Source of the DNA: Aphidius gifuensis | Lineage: Eukaryota > Arthropoda > Insecta > Hymenoptera > Braconidae | Reading direction: 5' to 3' | NCBI RefSeq assembly: GCF_014905175.1 | Contig: NC_057788.1 | Location: forward strand, 7,688,001-7,752,000 | DNA length: 64,000 bases | Part shown: positions 22,919 to 34,434 of the stretch, piece by piece | Numbering within the stretch: position 1 is the first letter of the stretch | How the letters are laid out: the number at the start of each line of letters is the position of its first letter | Program-made: the position numbers and the translations under genes | The notes under the pieces: generated by a model | The model's database searches: none | Seen by the model: only the letters and a program-made list of their open reading frames with translations | What the model was told of the DNA's origin: nothing

Positions 22919-25099
22919 ATGGTCGATGAAAATTGTCCACGTGAGGACTATATAATTATACCTGAGTGTCAAACTTTATCAAAAATGCCAGACTCATCCC
23001 CTTCTCCTTCATCAGCCTTGATTAAGTAAGTTTATTTATACACATATATATATTATTTATTGTTTAATCATTTATTCAACATATCTATCAATAATCATTT
23101 CAGTATATTTCAATTTATTACATCATATAAAAAATTTCCTCAAGTTAAATATTATTTATTTTTTAAAAAAATATATTCATATTTTTATTAATTTTCATTT
23201 TATTTTTATCAACATTATTGTCACCGGCTTGTTATATTAATATTACTCACGAACTAGTTGATAAAATATTTTTTTTCCACCTGTATTATTGTATAATTAA
23301 TTACTATTATTATTTTTTTTTTTTTCTATATTTTTTAACCTTGTGTGTATAGTTGAACAATTTTAAAACACAAAAAATATGTTTTTGTTTTTGTTATTTT
23401 CAAAATTGATAAGGTTGTTGTTTTATTAATTTTTTTAATAAGTTAATATAATAGTTATCTTTAAAATTTGTTTGTTAATTTTTACAATTGTTTGATTATT
23501 AATATGTATTTTTTTTTTTGACAGTATTTTAAGTGGTATTGTGATACTCATAAAAAGCTTCCTAAGAATTGGATTTGTCCTTGTAAATAATGCTTACTGT
23601 ATTCCAACATATATGGTATGGATGATATTTTTATATCCAATGAAATATTATCATCCACAATTTTATTGGAAACTTGAAGGTTTATTTTTTCACTGGTTAT
23701 TGGCAATGGTTTCCATGTGGTCTTGGTCTGCTGGTTATGACAGTGAGTACATTTACAAACATAAAAAAACCTGATCAATTATCATTAATATTTTTGATAT
23801 TTACTTGACCCTAAAAGTAAAAATATTATGAAAATTTTATTTAAAATCAAGCAATAGTAATTATGTTTTTGTTTCTTTTAAAATAGTCATTGAACAAGGT
23901 GATGATATTGAACAAATTATTAATGAAAGAACACTCGTCGTTGCAAATCATCAAAGTACTGGTGATGTACCAATGTTGATGAATATATTTAATTCAAAAC
24001 CAAATGTTTTACCAAATGTCATGTGGATCATGGATAGTGTATTTAAATATACAAATTTTGGTATTGTTTCATTGATTCATCAAGATTTTTTTATATGTGC
24101 AGTGAGTATTTATAATAATTATTATTAAATTTATCAATTAATTATTTTAACAATTTTTATTTCTATTAAAAGGGAAGAAAAAATCGAGAAGGAAGTTTAA
24201 AACAATTAGAAAAACATATTGATGAATCTTATATACCACGTGAAAGAAAATGGATGGTATTATTTCCAGAAGGTGGTTTTCTTTGTAAAAGAAGAGAAAC
24301 ATCACAAAGATTTGCTAAAAAAAATAATTTACCAATTCTTGAGGTATAATTTAATATATATTAATATATTTAATATAAAAATTTAATCATGTTAATTTAT
24401 TTTTTATTAGAATGTAACATTGCCAAGAGTTGGTGCAATGCAAACAATTGTTGATCGATTAAGTCCCTGTCAAAATAATAATTTTTCTGATCAATTAAAT
24501 ACCATGGGTAAGATAAATACATGTATATTAATTTTTGAGAATGATTTGGGTTTTTTTGTGTTTGAATTTAATAATACTGGCTTTATTGTTAGGTACCAGT
24601 TTATCTAAACCTCAAATAAATTGGATACTTGACATAACGATAGCATATCCACAAGGCAAACCAATCGATTTGCCGACAATAATTACAGGGTCAAGGCCAC
24701 CCTGCGAAACCGTCCTTTTTTATCGTTTATATCCAAGCACAGTGGTATGTTTTTTTAATTCCTATTTGAATTTTACTAATCAATACAACAAACCTTTGCT
24801 TATTTAATAATTCACATTAACAAATAAAAGTAGAATAAACAATTGTTAAATTTATTATTCAGGTACCAAAAGATCCAGATGCATTAGCTAAATGGCTTTA
24901 TGATAGATGGGCAGAAAAAGAAACATTGTTAGATAATTTTTATAAATATGGATCATTTCTTGGTCCTGGACAACCAGCACCTGAAGGACATAAAATTCAA
25001 CAGGATTCATTGAGATATCTTATTCTTCATTTATTTTTTTTAACATCAAGCTACGTACATTATCATATTATTTCATATGTGTTATCGTGTATCTGGTGA
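22919..25099 (+). CDS. Lpgat1: LPGAT1-type lysophospholipid acyltransferase
   Basis: ER-membrane acyltransferase of the PlsC/AGPAT superfamily; the family acylates lysophosphatidylglycerol and related lysophospholipids or monoacylglycerol. Exons: 22919-23025, 23525-23742, 23887-24101, 24173-24343, 24411-24507, 24593-24744, 24863-25099; 1,197 nt, 398 residues, normal length. After a polar N-terminus there are hydrophobic segments (GIVILIKSFLRIGFVLVNNA, FYWKLEGLFFHWLLAMVSMW), the catalytic HX4D box in VANHQSTGDVP, KYTNFGIVSLIHQDFF, the FPEGGFLCKRRETSQ motif, LPRVGAMQTI, DITIAYPQGKPID, and a C-terminal hydrophobic anchor (YLILHLFFLTSSYVHY). Intron 1 is about 500 bp; the others are about 60-145 bp. 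Confidence 0.93.
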
Positions 25100-26980
25100 A
25101 AAAAATATAAATAAGACAAATTTTATAATCAAGGCGATAATAATTTAGTTCATCTAGTGTGTCACAATGGTTTTTTTTTTCTTTTTTTTTTTTTTGCACA
25201 AAAGAAAGTTTTTTATAAATTTTCAACAAATGCTTTTTGCTTTTTTTTTTCTTTACATCTTTTTACTATATATAATATATTTTGTACATAAAAAAAAAAA
25301 ACGAAAATTTCAAGTGTTTAAAATTAGTATTGTTTTTTTTTGTTTTTTTGCTGTAATTTGTCGATTGAAAATATTACAATAGTCACAAATAAATCGATGT
25401 AATTTACTTGAAAATAAGATAAAAATATAATTCATTTGAAATATACGATGAATAAATAATGAGTGTATAAAATTGCCTTTTAATTGGAATTATTTATCAT
25501 TAAATTAACACAGTTTATCAGTGGATTATGAATATTCAAAAAATTTGGCAGATAAAAATAATTATTGTTATATAAATTATAATGACAATTTTGGAATTTA
25601 AAAAAATTCATATACATTTAGTGTAGGTATTTTTGTTTAGAAAAATAAATTCGTTAGTTTGTGATATACTTTATATTCTAAACGAATAATAGGTGAAAAA
25701 AAAAATGAAAAATTAGAATTTAAAAAGGAAATAGACTAATGATAACAATGAAAATCAATATTTTTAAATGAATGTAATTTTTTCTAATGAAACTTTTGCC
25801 TATATCAATGTTTCCCAGCCACTTTTTAATTGTAAAATATGAATTTTTTTCTCTTCTCTTTTGTTAATGAATGTGTATTGAATGCTAATTGAATGAAATA
25901 GAAAAATAAAATATTACAAGGTGATTAACAAAACAACATTACATGATCAAAATTAATAAATTTGTATAATTTTAATTTTTTGATTTATAATTTATATATC
26001 GCACAACAAAAAAAAAAAAAAATTACAAATCTTATTTATAATTTTTTATGTTTATTTGTGAGCACTGTTGGGTAAAAATGTTAAGTATGTTAAATTATTA
26101 AATGACATTCGAGGTTCCAGTTGAATTGTACACTGAGTTTAAAGAAGAAAAAAAAATCAAAAGAAAAAAAAAAATAATGATGTATCAATTGAGCATAATC
26201 CACCTAGTCTGTTCAATCAATATTATTTATATTTAAAAAATATTATTTAACATGATAAACCATGACCAACATAGTAATTTTCAAAAAGGAATTAATTAAA
26301 ATAATAATTGTATTTTGTAAAATAAATTATTAATATTCACTAGAACAAATTGATTAATAATATTTTATTTTTCTTCATTTTATTGCATTTAAAGATTTAA
26401 ATAATAAAATTGTTATTGTTATTATAAAATTAAATGTGTAGCCTTGAGTTTGTAACATTGAAATTTATTCAATGTCGTATTGATCAAATTAATACTTTGT
26501 ACAATAATATGCTAAATTTTCTTTTACATATTAACCGAGTAAAAAAATTTATTATTACTTTTTTCAATGTTACAAATACATAAATATTTTCTATTTCAAT
26601 AATATTCATCATTTTATTTAACAACTATTTTGTATTAAAAAAAATTAAAAACAAAAAAATTAGAAAACCATTCACCCATTTTTCTGGTCATGTAAAAAAT
26701 AAATAGAAAAAAACAGAAAAAAATTTGAGAAAACTATGAAATAATAAAATAAAAATAAATTAAAAAAATTTATCATTGTTTATATATTAATTAATAATAG
26801 CTAAATTTAAATTTTTGCGGTTTTTTTTTTATTCAAAGCCGCCATGACACCCAATCAACCAATTAGAAAATATCAATATTAACCTTAAAATAATAATAAT
26901 CATAAATTGCAAAAAACTCTTTTGGCTAATTTTTTATAAACAATATTCAAGTGATAAATTAACTATCTAGTATTTTGAAA
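25100..26980. other. Long AT-rich intergenic region, Lpgat1 3' UTR and Naa20 upstream
   Basis: 1.9 kb with many poly(T) and poly(A) runs and several AATAAA-like signals (for example near 25,385-25,390). A plus-strand open frame at 25,167-25,382 is Phe/Lys homopolymer sequence and is not called. A GCCGCCATGACACCCAATC block near 26,840 lies about 140 bp before the Naa20 start and probably belongs to its promoter. Confidence 0.45.
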
Positions 26981-28009
26981 ATGTCTATAATCAGGCCATT
27001 GACATGTGATGATTTATTTAAATTCAACAATGTGTAAGTACAATAAATAATTTTTTCTATCAACTCATGTTGTGACATGATCACATGTTCATAATAAACA
27101 ATGTTATCATTTATTGTAAATGTCTTTTTTTAATAATTTTAAAAATACAAATTTAATAATAATAATAATAGCTATATTAATTAACAAATTATTTATTTTT
27201 ATTTTAGGAATTTAGATCCATTGACTGAGACTGTATCCTTTATCAAAATAAACAATACAAAAAATTGATTTTTCTTTTGTCAATTAATAAACAATTAAAT
27301 TGTAAATATAATTAATAAAATTTTCCTTAGTTAATTTATTATTAAACAGTATGGACTTCCATTTTACATGCTTTATTTAGCACGTTGGCCAGAATATGTT
27401 CAACTTGCTGAATCACCAAGTGGTGAAATAATGGGCTACAGTAAGTGTTGATTAAATTTTATATTAGATAGCTATATTGTTAATTTTAATTTTATTATAT
27501 TTCAAAATAGTAATGGGAAAAGCTGAAGGTCGTGACGAAAATTGGCATGGTCATGTAACAGCCCTTACAGTATCACCAGATTACAGAAGACTTGGTCTTG
27601 CTGCAAGATTAATGAAATACCTTGAAGATATTTCTGAAAAGTAAGATCAATATTATAAATATTTTAAATAACAAATTATATATTTAATTTCAATATTTAT
27701 ATTTTCAGAAAAGAAGCATATTTTGTTGATTTATTTGTACGTGTTAGTAATAAAGTTGCTATTCAAATGTATCAAGAATTAGGATATATTGTTTATCGAA
27801 CTGTGCTTGAGTATTACTCTGGAAATCCTGATGAAGATGCATATGGTAATTTAATTTTTGATAAACAAAAACATTTATTATATATTTAAATAATCATTAT
27901 TATTTATTGTTAATTATTTGTAGATATGAGAAAAGCATTGTCAAGAGATGTTCATCGACAATCAGTTATACCCTTGCCTTATCCTGTTCGTCCTGAAGAT
28001 GTTGAATGA
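26981..28009 (+). CDS. Naa20: NAA20, catalytic subunit of N-terminal acetyltransferase B (apparent 1-nt frameshift)
   Basis: NatB acetylates N-termini beginning Met-Asp/Glu/Asn/Gln. Exons: 26981-27033, 27208-27232, 27350-27440, 27512-27640, 27709-27845, 27924-28009. Signatures: MSIIRPLTCDDLFKFNNVNL, DPLTETYGLPFYMLYLARWP, EIMGYIMGKAEGRDE, the acetyl-CoA loop VSPDYRRLGLAARLM, FVDLFVRVSNKVAIQMYQEL, YDMRKALSRDVHRQSVIPLP. As written exon 4 is one base short: after GRDE the text reads GACGAAATTGGC where the family (and the frame of everything downstream) needs GACGAAAATTGGC. All other junctions fit. With the missing A the gene would be 522 nt, 173 residues, close to human. Probably a sequencing error in an A-run; a real null allele of this essential enzyme is less likely. 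Confidence 0.9.
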
Positions 28010-28242
28010 CATTTTAACGATGAATAAATTTATCTTAAATAAAATAAATAAATAAAAAATTTTATATTATTAATTATTTATTAAAAATCAAACTAATTAT
28101 TATTTATAATTAAAAAATTAAACATACGATTAATTCAAAAATAAATTAACAAGACAAAATAAGCATTATTTATTTAAAAAAAAAAATAAAGTTTATTGTT
28201 TTTAATTTTAATGAAATATTTATAAATTTTTTAGAAAAAAAA

Positions 28243-28327
28243 TTATCGTATTTTACGTTTTGGTTTTTTACTATCATGATTAAATTTTTTTCCAATACGT
28301 TTTCTAATACCAGATGATTGTTCAGTG

Positions 28328-28364
<37 letters not shown>

Positions 28365-29845
28365 TTTTTGATTTTTTTCTTTTGCCATATTTGTTTTTGA
28401 ATTTATTTAATTCCATATTAGCAGATCGTCGTGCTTCACCTACTCGTTCTTGAAGTTTCATGACTTCTTTTTCTTCAGTTTCATATTGAGGAAGTTTTTT
28501 ACAGATTGCATCTTCTATTTTTCGATATAGCTCAACGTCAAATTGAGTTACAAATGTTATTGCACGTCCAGATCTACCAGCACGTGCTGTTCTACCAACT
28601 CTGTGAACGTAAGATTTGCTATTTGTTGGTATATCATAATTAATAACAACACCAACATGTGGTATGTCTAATCCTAAACTAGCAACATCAGTTGCTATTA
28701 ATATTAAACGTTTTTTAGATTTGTATTTATCTAATGCAGCTGATCTTTTATCTTGTGACATTTTTCCATTAAGTGGTATAGCTTTTATTCCTAAATTTTT
28801 TAATATTGTTGTTAATTGAATAGTACTAGTACATGTTGCACAAAAAACTATAAAACTATTGTCAGCTAATTCATTGAGAATATGAACAAGATAAACTTCT
28901 TTTAAAACTGATGGAATCAATAAATATGATTGATCAAGATTATCAACTGTTTTATATGTCGTTGATACTTCAACTTTAATTGGATTTTTTAATGCTGCAC
29001 GTTGAAGTTTTTGTACTTGTTTAGTCATTGTTGCAGAAAATAAAAGATTACGACGTTCACGTGGTATAGCATGTATAATTTTATCAACTTCAATTTCAAA
29101 ATCCATATTTAATATTTTATCAGCTTCATCCATTACCAAAAATTTTAATGTATTAAGATTAAAGCCATTTGTATTTTCAAGATGATCAACAAGACGACCT
29201 GGTGTTGCTATTATTACATGAGGTTTTGTTTGTTTACTTGCAAAAATAAGAGAATCTTCAACAAGGCTAGATCCTCCAACAAGAGTTACACTATTTATCT
29301 TATGATCAAGAAAAGAAGCTGAAAAATAAAAATGATATTTATTTATAAATTTAACATGTTGTGTTGATTGAATAATTAAATGTATTATTTAATAATATTT
29401 ACTGTATGCTTCAAATTCTCCACGTATTTGAAATGCAAGTTCTCTGGTTGGTGTTAAAATTAAAGCAAAAAAATGTTCTGGTTTTTTTAAGAGTGCTTGA
29501 ATTATTGGTATCATAAAAGCACCTGTTTTACCAGATCCAGTTTCAGCAATACCAATTACATCTCGACCCTCTAAAACTTGAGGAATTGCTTGAATCTGGA
29601 TTGGTGTTGGTGTTTTCCAATTTAATTTTTCACATGCTTGACAAAGTGACTCCTCTATTCCCTGCAATGTTATACGTTATTAAGTAAAAATTGTTGTTGT
29701 ACTGGTTCAATTGTAAACAATGAATTTAATTGAACTAATTGTAAACAAACTTGATTAATATACTCACGAGACTTTTCCATGGTGCAATTGTATTGTCATT
29801 GTTTTCAATTACAGGATTATCAGAATTTTCTTCGTTTTTATTCAT
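28243..29845 (-). CDS. Ddx47: DEAD-box RNA helicase DDX47 (yeast Rrp3)
   Basis: Nucleolar ATP-dependent helicase of early pre-rRNA processing for the small subunit. Exons: 29768-29845, 29403-29661, 28243-29318; 1,413 nt, 470 residues. Motifs in order: Q motif (NWKTPTPIQIQAIP), I AETGSGKT, Ia PTRELAFQI, Ib TPGRLVDHL, II DEAD (VMDEADKIL), III SATMTKQVQKLQRAAL, then IV FIVFCATCTSTIQ, V ATDVASLGLDIPHV, and VI HRVGRTARAGRSG. The C-terminus is basic (KKFNHDSKKPKRKIR) and includes twelve Asp encoded by a pure (TCA)12 tract on the plus strand. It converges on Naa20 (233 bp between stops) and is divergent from RpL30. Confidence 0.96.
28328..28363. repeat. Trinucleotide microsatellite (TCA)12 coding for poly-Asp
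   Basis: Twelve perfect TCA units on the plus strand, read as GAT (Asp) in Ddx47. Tracts this pure usually vary in length; any length change stays in frame. Confidence 0.95.
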
Positions 29846-30936
29846 TTTAAGATTTTTAATTATTTTTTTCTTTCATGAAGATGTTTACCATGTGAATCGT
29901 GTAGTCAAAGTGATTGGATTGATTTAGTGATATTTTTTATTATGATAAATTTATTCATATGATAATCAAATATGATATTGATATACTTAATATTGATATC
30001 TTGATTAAGTAATAAATAAATTTTATGTTGAATTAACTATCGAGCTGAATATTAAGTATTAATTAATTATGTATTTATAGTTTTAATATATTGAATTGAT
30101 TTATTATTAATAAATAAAAACATTACAACTATTTAAAAAAATTAATTTGTATTTATTACATAAATCTATAAAATGTTGATTAATAATTAAATTTTCATTA
30201 TTATACATTGTATTTATATTATTAATAAATAAAATTAATTACTTATTCCTAATTATTTATATTGTTAAAGTAAGAACAATTTGTTATTAATATTGCGATA
30301 AATGAATGAATTCAATAATTACAGAGAGATTTCATCATAGTTCAATTTATTTTCTTGATTTAATTTCTAGTTCATTATTTGTATTATTTATATTTTTTTT
30401 ATTTTCAATTTATTATTATTTTTTTCAAATTATCTGATAACATATCGATTTTTATCTCGTCGATATCGATGATCTAGTAGTCAAAGTGATGATTGCTCAC
30501 GAGCTGAAAAGAGGTTATGTAAACATATTTTTTTTATTAAAATTAAAAACACAAAGAGGATAAATTTTTATACTAAATTTATGCAATTAAATAAACAATA
30601 AATTACTTTAAATATTTATAATTATTTTAATAATTTATATAAAATATTAATAAATAAAAATTTATAAACATTGGGAAGTAAAATTAAGAGTCATCTAGCA
30701 GTTCTTTCTGTTATCAACATGTAACATTGATTATTATTATTTTATTTATTATTATTTTTTTTCAAGCCCCATTTTTCGACTTTCGTCGCTGTCGTGTCAA
30801 AGGTTGGACGTTTTTTTATTTTATAAATCATATTTTTGGGTTTTCACCTAAATTTTATTGTTTATTTAAATTATAAATTAAACTGATTGTTTTTTACAGT
30901 GTTAAACAGTCACAAGACAATAAATATTTTATCAAA
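29846..30936. promoter_or_regulatory. Divergent promoter region Ddx47 / RpL30, with RpL30 5' UTR intron
   Basis: Between divergent starts. The right end has an acceptor (TTTTTTACAG) at about 30,899, 38 bp before the RpL30 ATG, and a pyrimidine-rich, CG-containing likely start-site region at 30,769-30,807 (TTTTTCGACTTTCGTCGCTG), so RpL30 probably has a spliced 5' UTR. ATATCGAT-type elements at about 30,440-30,475 resemble the insect DRE core (TATCGATA), known from growth-gene promoters; this is an inference from a short match. Confidence 0.5.
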
Positions 30937-31556
30937 ATGGTTGCTCCAAAGAAACAGGTAAAATTTTTATTTTATTTGTTACACCTGGCTTTGTGTTTAA
31001 CCTCAAACTATTACTTATTTTTTAAAATTAATTAATCCTTTAAATAATGTATATTAATGTGGTTATTATTGTTTGTATTATTATAGAAAAAGGCTATGGA
31101 GAGCATCAACTCTAAACTTGCTTTGGTCATGAAATCAGGCAAATACGTATTGGGATACAAGCAAACGTTGAAATCTCTTCGTCAAGGAAAAGCCAAGCTT
31201 GTCATCACCAACAATACACCCCCACTGAGGTGAGACTGAGATGCAAAATCCTTATTTTTTAATCATCTATATGAAAATATAAGGATGCTTGCGGAGTAGT
31301 CTCTGAGGCCCTGAGGGGAACAACTTTATTGTGGATTAATGAACAAATTAATGACATTTTGTTTAATTTTAATTTCAGAAAATCAGAGATTGAATACTAC
31401 GCTTTGTTGGCCAAAACTGGAGTTCATTTTTACACTGGTAACAATATTGAATTGGGTACAGCTTGTGGTAAATACTTCCGTTGTTGCACACTCTCAATCA
31501 CAGATCCTGGTAACTCAGACATCATCAAGTCAATGCCAACTGCTGAACAAGCATAA
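30937..31556 (+). CDS. RpL30: 60S ribosomal protein L30 (eL30)
   Basis: Large-subunit protein of the L7Ae/L30e RNA-binding family. Exons: 30937-30957 (MVAPKKQ), 31087-31229, 31379-31556; 342 nt, 113 residues (human 115). The match is strong throughout: MESINSKLALVMKSGKYVLG, YKQTLKSLRQGKAKLVITNN, TPPLRKSEIEYYALLAKTGV, NNIELGTACGKYFRCCTLSI, TDPGNSDIIKSMP. An AATAAA signal follows at 31,620. Codon use is more GC-rich than in neighbours, as expected for a highly expressed gene. Intron 2 holds a marked stem-loop (separate entry). Confidence 0.97.
31231..31320 (+). ncRNA. Structured element in RpL30 intron 2 (candidate snoRNA or autoregulatory fold)
   Basis: Directly after the 5' splice site, GAGACT (31232-31237) pairs with AGTCTC (31298-31303), and inside it ATCCTTAT (31248-31255) pairs with ATAAGGAT (31279-31286), with an internal loop of about ten bases on each side. 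Downstream lies an unusually GC-rich stretch (CTGAGGCCCTGAGGGGAACA). A two-step stem with an internal loop is the shape of an H/ACA half, and ribosomal protein introns often host snoRNAs, but I cannot place a complete H/ACA or C/D molecule. Alternatively it could mask the donor site, as in yeast RPL30 self-regulation. Confidence 0.4.
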
Positions 31557-31619
31557 AAATATTTTCTCATTTATTTTATGTAACAGCTTGATTACCAATA
31601 CGTTATTTTTTTTTTTAAT

Positions 31620-31625
31620 AATAAA
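31620..31625 (+). promoter_or_regulatory. RpL30 polyadenylation signal AATAAA
   Basis: Canonical hexamer 64 bp after the stop codon, with a second AAATAAA a few bases on. Confidence 0.7.
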
Positions 31626-34434
31626 GAGAAAATAAATTTATTAACTTGATTTTGTTATTGATTTTTTTTCATAAATTTTTAGATAATTTTTTACCTTTTT
31701 AGTTTTATTGATTAGACAACAACAATAATTACAGTTGGAACATAAAAACAACAATATTTATTGATGATAATATTTCATCAACAACAATAATACCAGTTGA
31801 AAATATTTTTATCAATTAATTATATATTGCAATTTAACAATTTGTACAATTGTTGAAATTCAAATAGTTTAGTAGATGGCGTCGTAATCAGAGATGGCTT
31901 CTTTTTGACAACAGCACTTGTTTTAATTGCTTCTTTTTGCGGTCACTTTCGTGTACTAATTTGGCAATCCAATTTTGCGCAATTTTGCGATTTGGCGGCC
32001 ATTGGTAAACTTCGACGCCCAAACTCAAGACGCTTTCTACGTGAGCTCCTGCTGTCCTGTCATTTCATCTGGTAATGGCTATTTCATACATCATTATTAA
32101 CATTTAATCATTAAAAAAAATAAATTTCCAATATCTCATTAATTATTTAATATTATTTTATCTCTCAATCGTCTTTTTAAACAACAATCATTGAGATAAA
32201 ATAAATTTTTTTTCTGGCCATCAAATGGCCGCCGCGTCGGCTTCGAAATATAATTGGAAATTTATTTTTTACTTTTCGTATCATTATAATTATCACGTAT
32301 CATTATTTCATATTTTCGTTTCGATATAATAAATTTTATTGATATTCGTGACAGATTTATTGTTACGCCAAGACAATACCCGTCATTTTTATTAATAAAA
32401 TTTTTTTTCGTTTGCCATTGTTAGCAGCGTCTTTTTTTTTTGCTGAAAAATTTCGACATATTTTAATTGTCTTTGCGAACATTATTATTATTAATTTGCG
32501 GCGATTTATTGATGCGATAATTTAATAACGAATATATTTATTTTTAATAATAATAATTGATAATTATTATTTTATTTAGTAAACAAACGGCGTATAAATT
32601 TTGAGGAGAGAGGGAATTCGTGGAAAAATATTTCCTACCTATCCGAGTTGTTGCTGCGTCGTATTTCGTAGTCCCGATTAACACGAACGCTATTCTGACT
32701 ACAAGTCTGAATTCCCTTTTGATGCAATATGTTGAACTGGATCCGCTGGATCAACCACTACATTATCATCATCAAAAAAAAAATTTAATTTATAAAACTT
32801 CTCATTTCGCTTACATTTAAAACAAAAATTGTTTAATTTTGTTTTTAAATTTTTAAAATATTCATACACTTGAAGACCAGATTTTTTTTTGGAACATTAT
32901 TTATTCAAATTCAATTTTTTATTTGTACAATAGTACAATACACTTGATAAAATCATTCGTGCATTTATAATAGTCATCTAAATAATAAATTTAGAAAAAA
33001 AAAAATCACAATTATTTATGAATAGTCCACAATACAATTTTTTGAAGTATTTTTTTTTTTTTTAGAATATTTATTTATGAGTATGATATTATTTTATTTC
33101 TATCATGAAAGGACTATTGTCAATTTTTCTACAAATTAATTTAATACTATATCGTATACCTAACGACTATTTACAAATACATTTTTAATATTTTTTTTTT
33201 GTATACATTATCATTTGTCAATTTTTCGTTTTTCAAATTCAGGAGCATTCATCAGCTCTTCTTATAAAAAATTAGGGAACAAGTTTCCTCAGTATCTTTT
33301 TTTTTGCGTCATACATTTTTGTACTATTGCCAATAGTTATTGATAAATAGTTATTTTCTATTTCATACTTGATTCTCTAGACAATGATAAAACAGTTGAT
33401 CCTATCATCAGCTTAATTTCACATATGAATTTATATTTTTTTTAAAAACTTGATCTGATTAATATCAGACAGGAAGACATCTAGACTAGGAACACTTGTC
33501 CCAATAAAATTTTTACAATATTTTTTTTATTCATTTACATTTTATTATTTGGTCTTGTAAAATTAATTACAAAACTTGTACACTTTTTAACTGTGACAAT
33601 TTCATTTAAAAAAATTTCATTATCTTTAAAAAAAAAAAATACTCGACAAGTAGAGACTAGCTTTTTTTTTTTTCATTTTCTTATTTAAAAATCAGTTTTA
33701 AAAAATTAAATAATTATCAAACAAATTAAAAGCTGATACATTATTTTTCTATATTTGTTTTCTGGTTTTTTTTTTTTCTTTTTAAATCGGTATTAAAGTA
33801 TAAAACTAATACAATATTACCTATGGCTTATGTTTTTTTTCTTTAAAATTAATTTTTAATTCTACATTTAATATCAATTTTAAAAATGTATTTTCAAATC
33901 AAATTTACAATTAATTTCTATTTAGCTACACAAGACATAATTAAATTTTAAATAATTCATATATGAAAAATAATCAAAAAATAAATTTCATACTTTTATC
34001 GGTAATATGAATTTAAAAAATGTTAAATAAATTGCATTAATATTGGCAAGAAAATTGGTTATTTAACAATATTACAGTGTACTCAATAATAAGAGTACGA
34101 TGTCCTGCATCTCTCTATCATTATTTCAAAACTACACATCACAAATTACGACAATATTAATTATTTACATGTTGTATTAAAACTGGTATCAGCAATAAGC
34201 CTTAATTAATTCATTTTTTTTTTTGTTCTAAATACTGCAGTAATATTTTTTTTTCTTAACATATATTTACAAAAAAAACTGCAATATATATTTCATATTG
34301 TTTTTGTGTTTATTAATTTAACTATTGGCAGTGTTATTATTAATATTAATTTAGTGCCAAAGTGTGGTATTTTAATTAGTGCCCTTATTTTAATATTACG
34401 TTGTATATTTAAAAATTTTTATACGCGTATAATC
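31626..34434. other. Intergenic region with a CG-containing island, then Plekhh 3' flank
   Basis: From 31,870 to 32,060 and 32,200 to 32,800 the sequence is richer in G+C and CpG than its surroundings (AGATGGCGTCGTAATC, TTGGCGGCCATTGG, GGCCGCCGCGTCGGCTTCG). CATCTG followed by GTAATG at about 32,070 looks like an exon end, so there may be the promoter and first exons of an unidentified transcript. Open frames exist on both strands at 32,620-32,820; neither resembles a known protein. From 32,820 to 34,434 the sequence is AT-rich and is probably the Plekhh 3' UTR. Confidence 0.4.
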
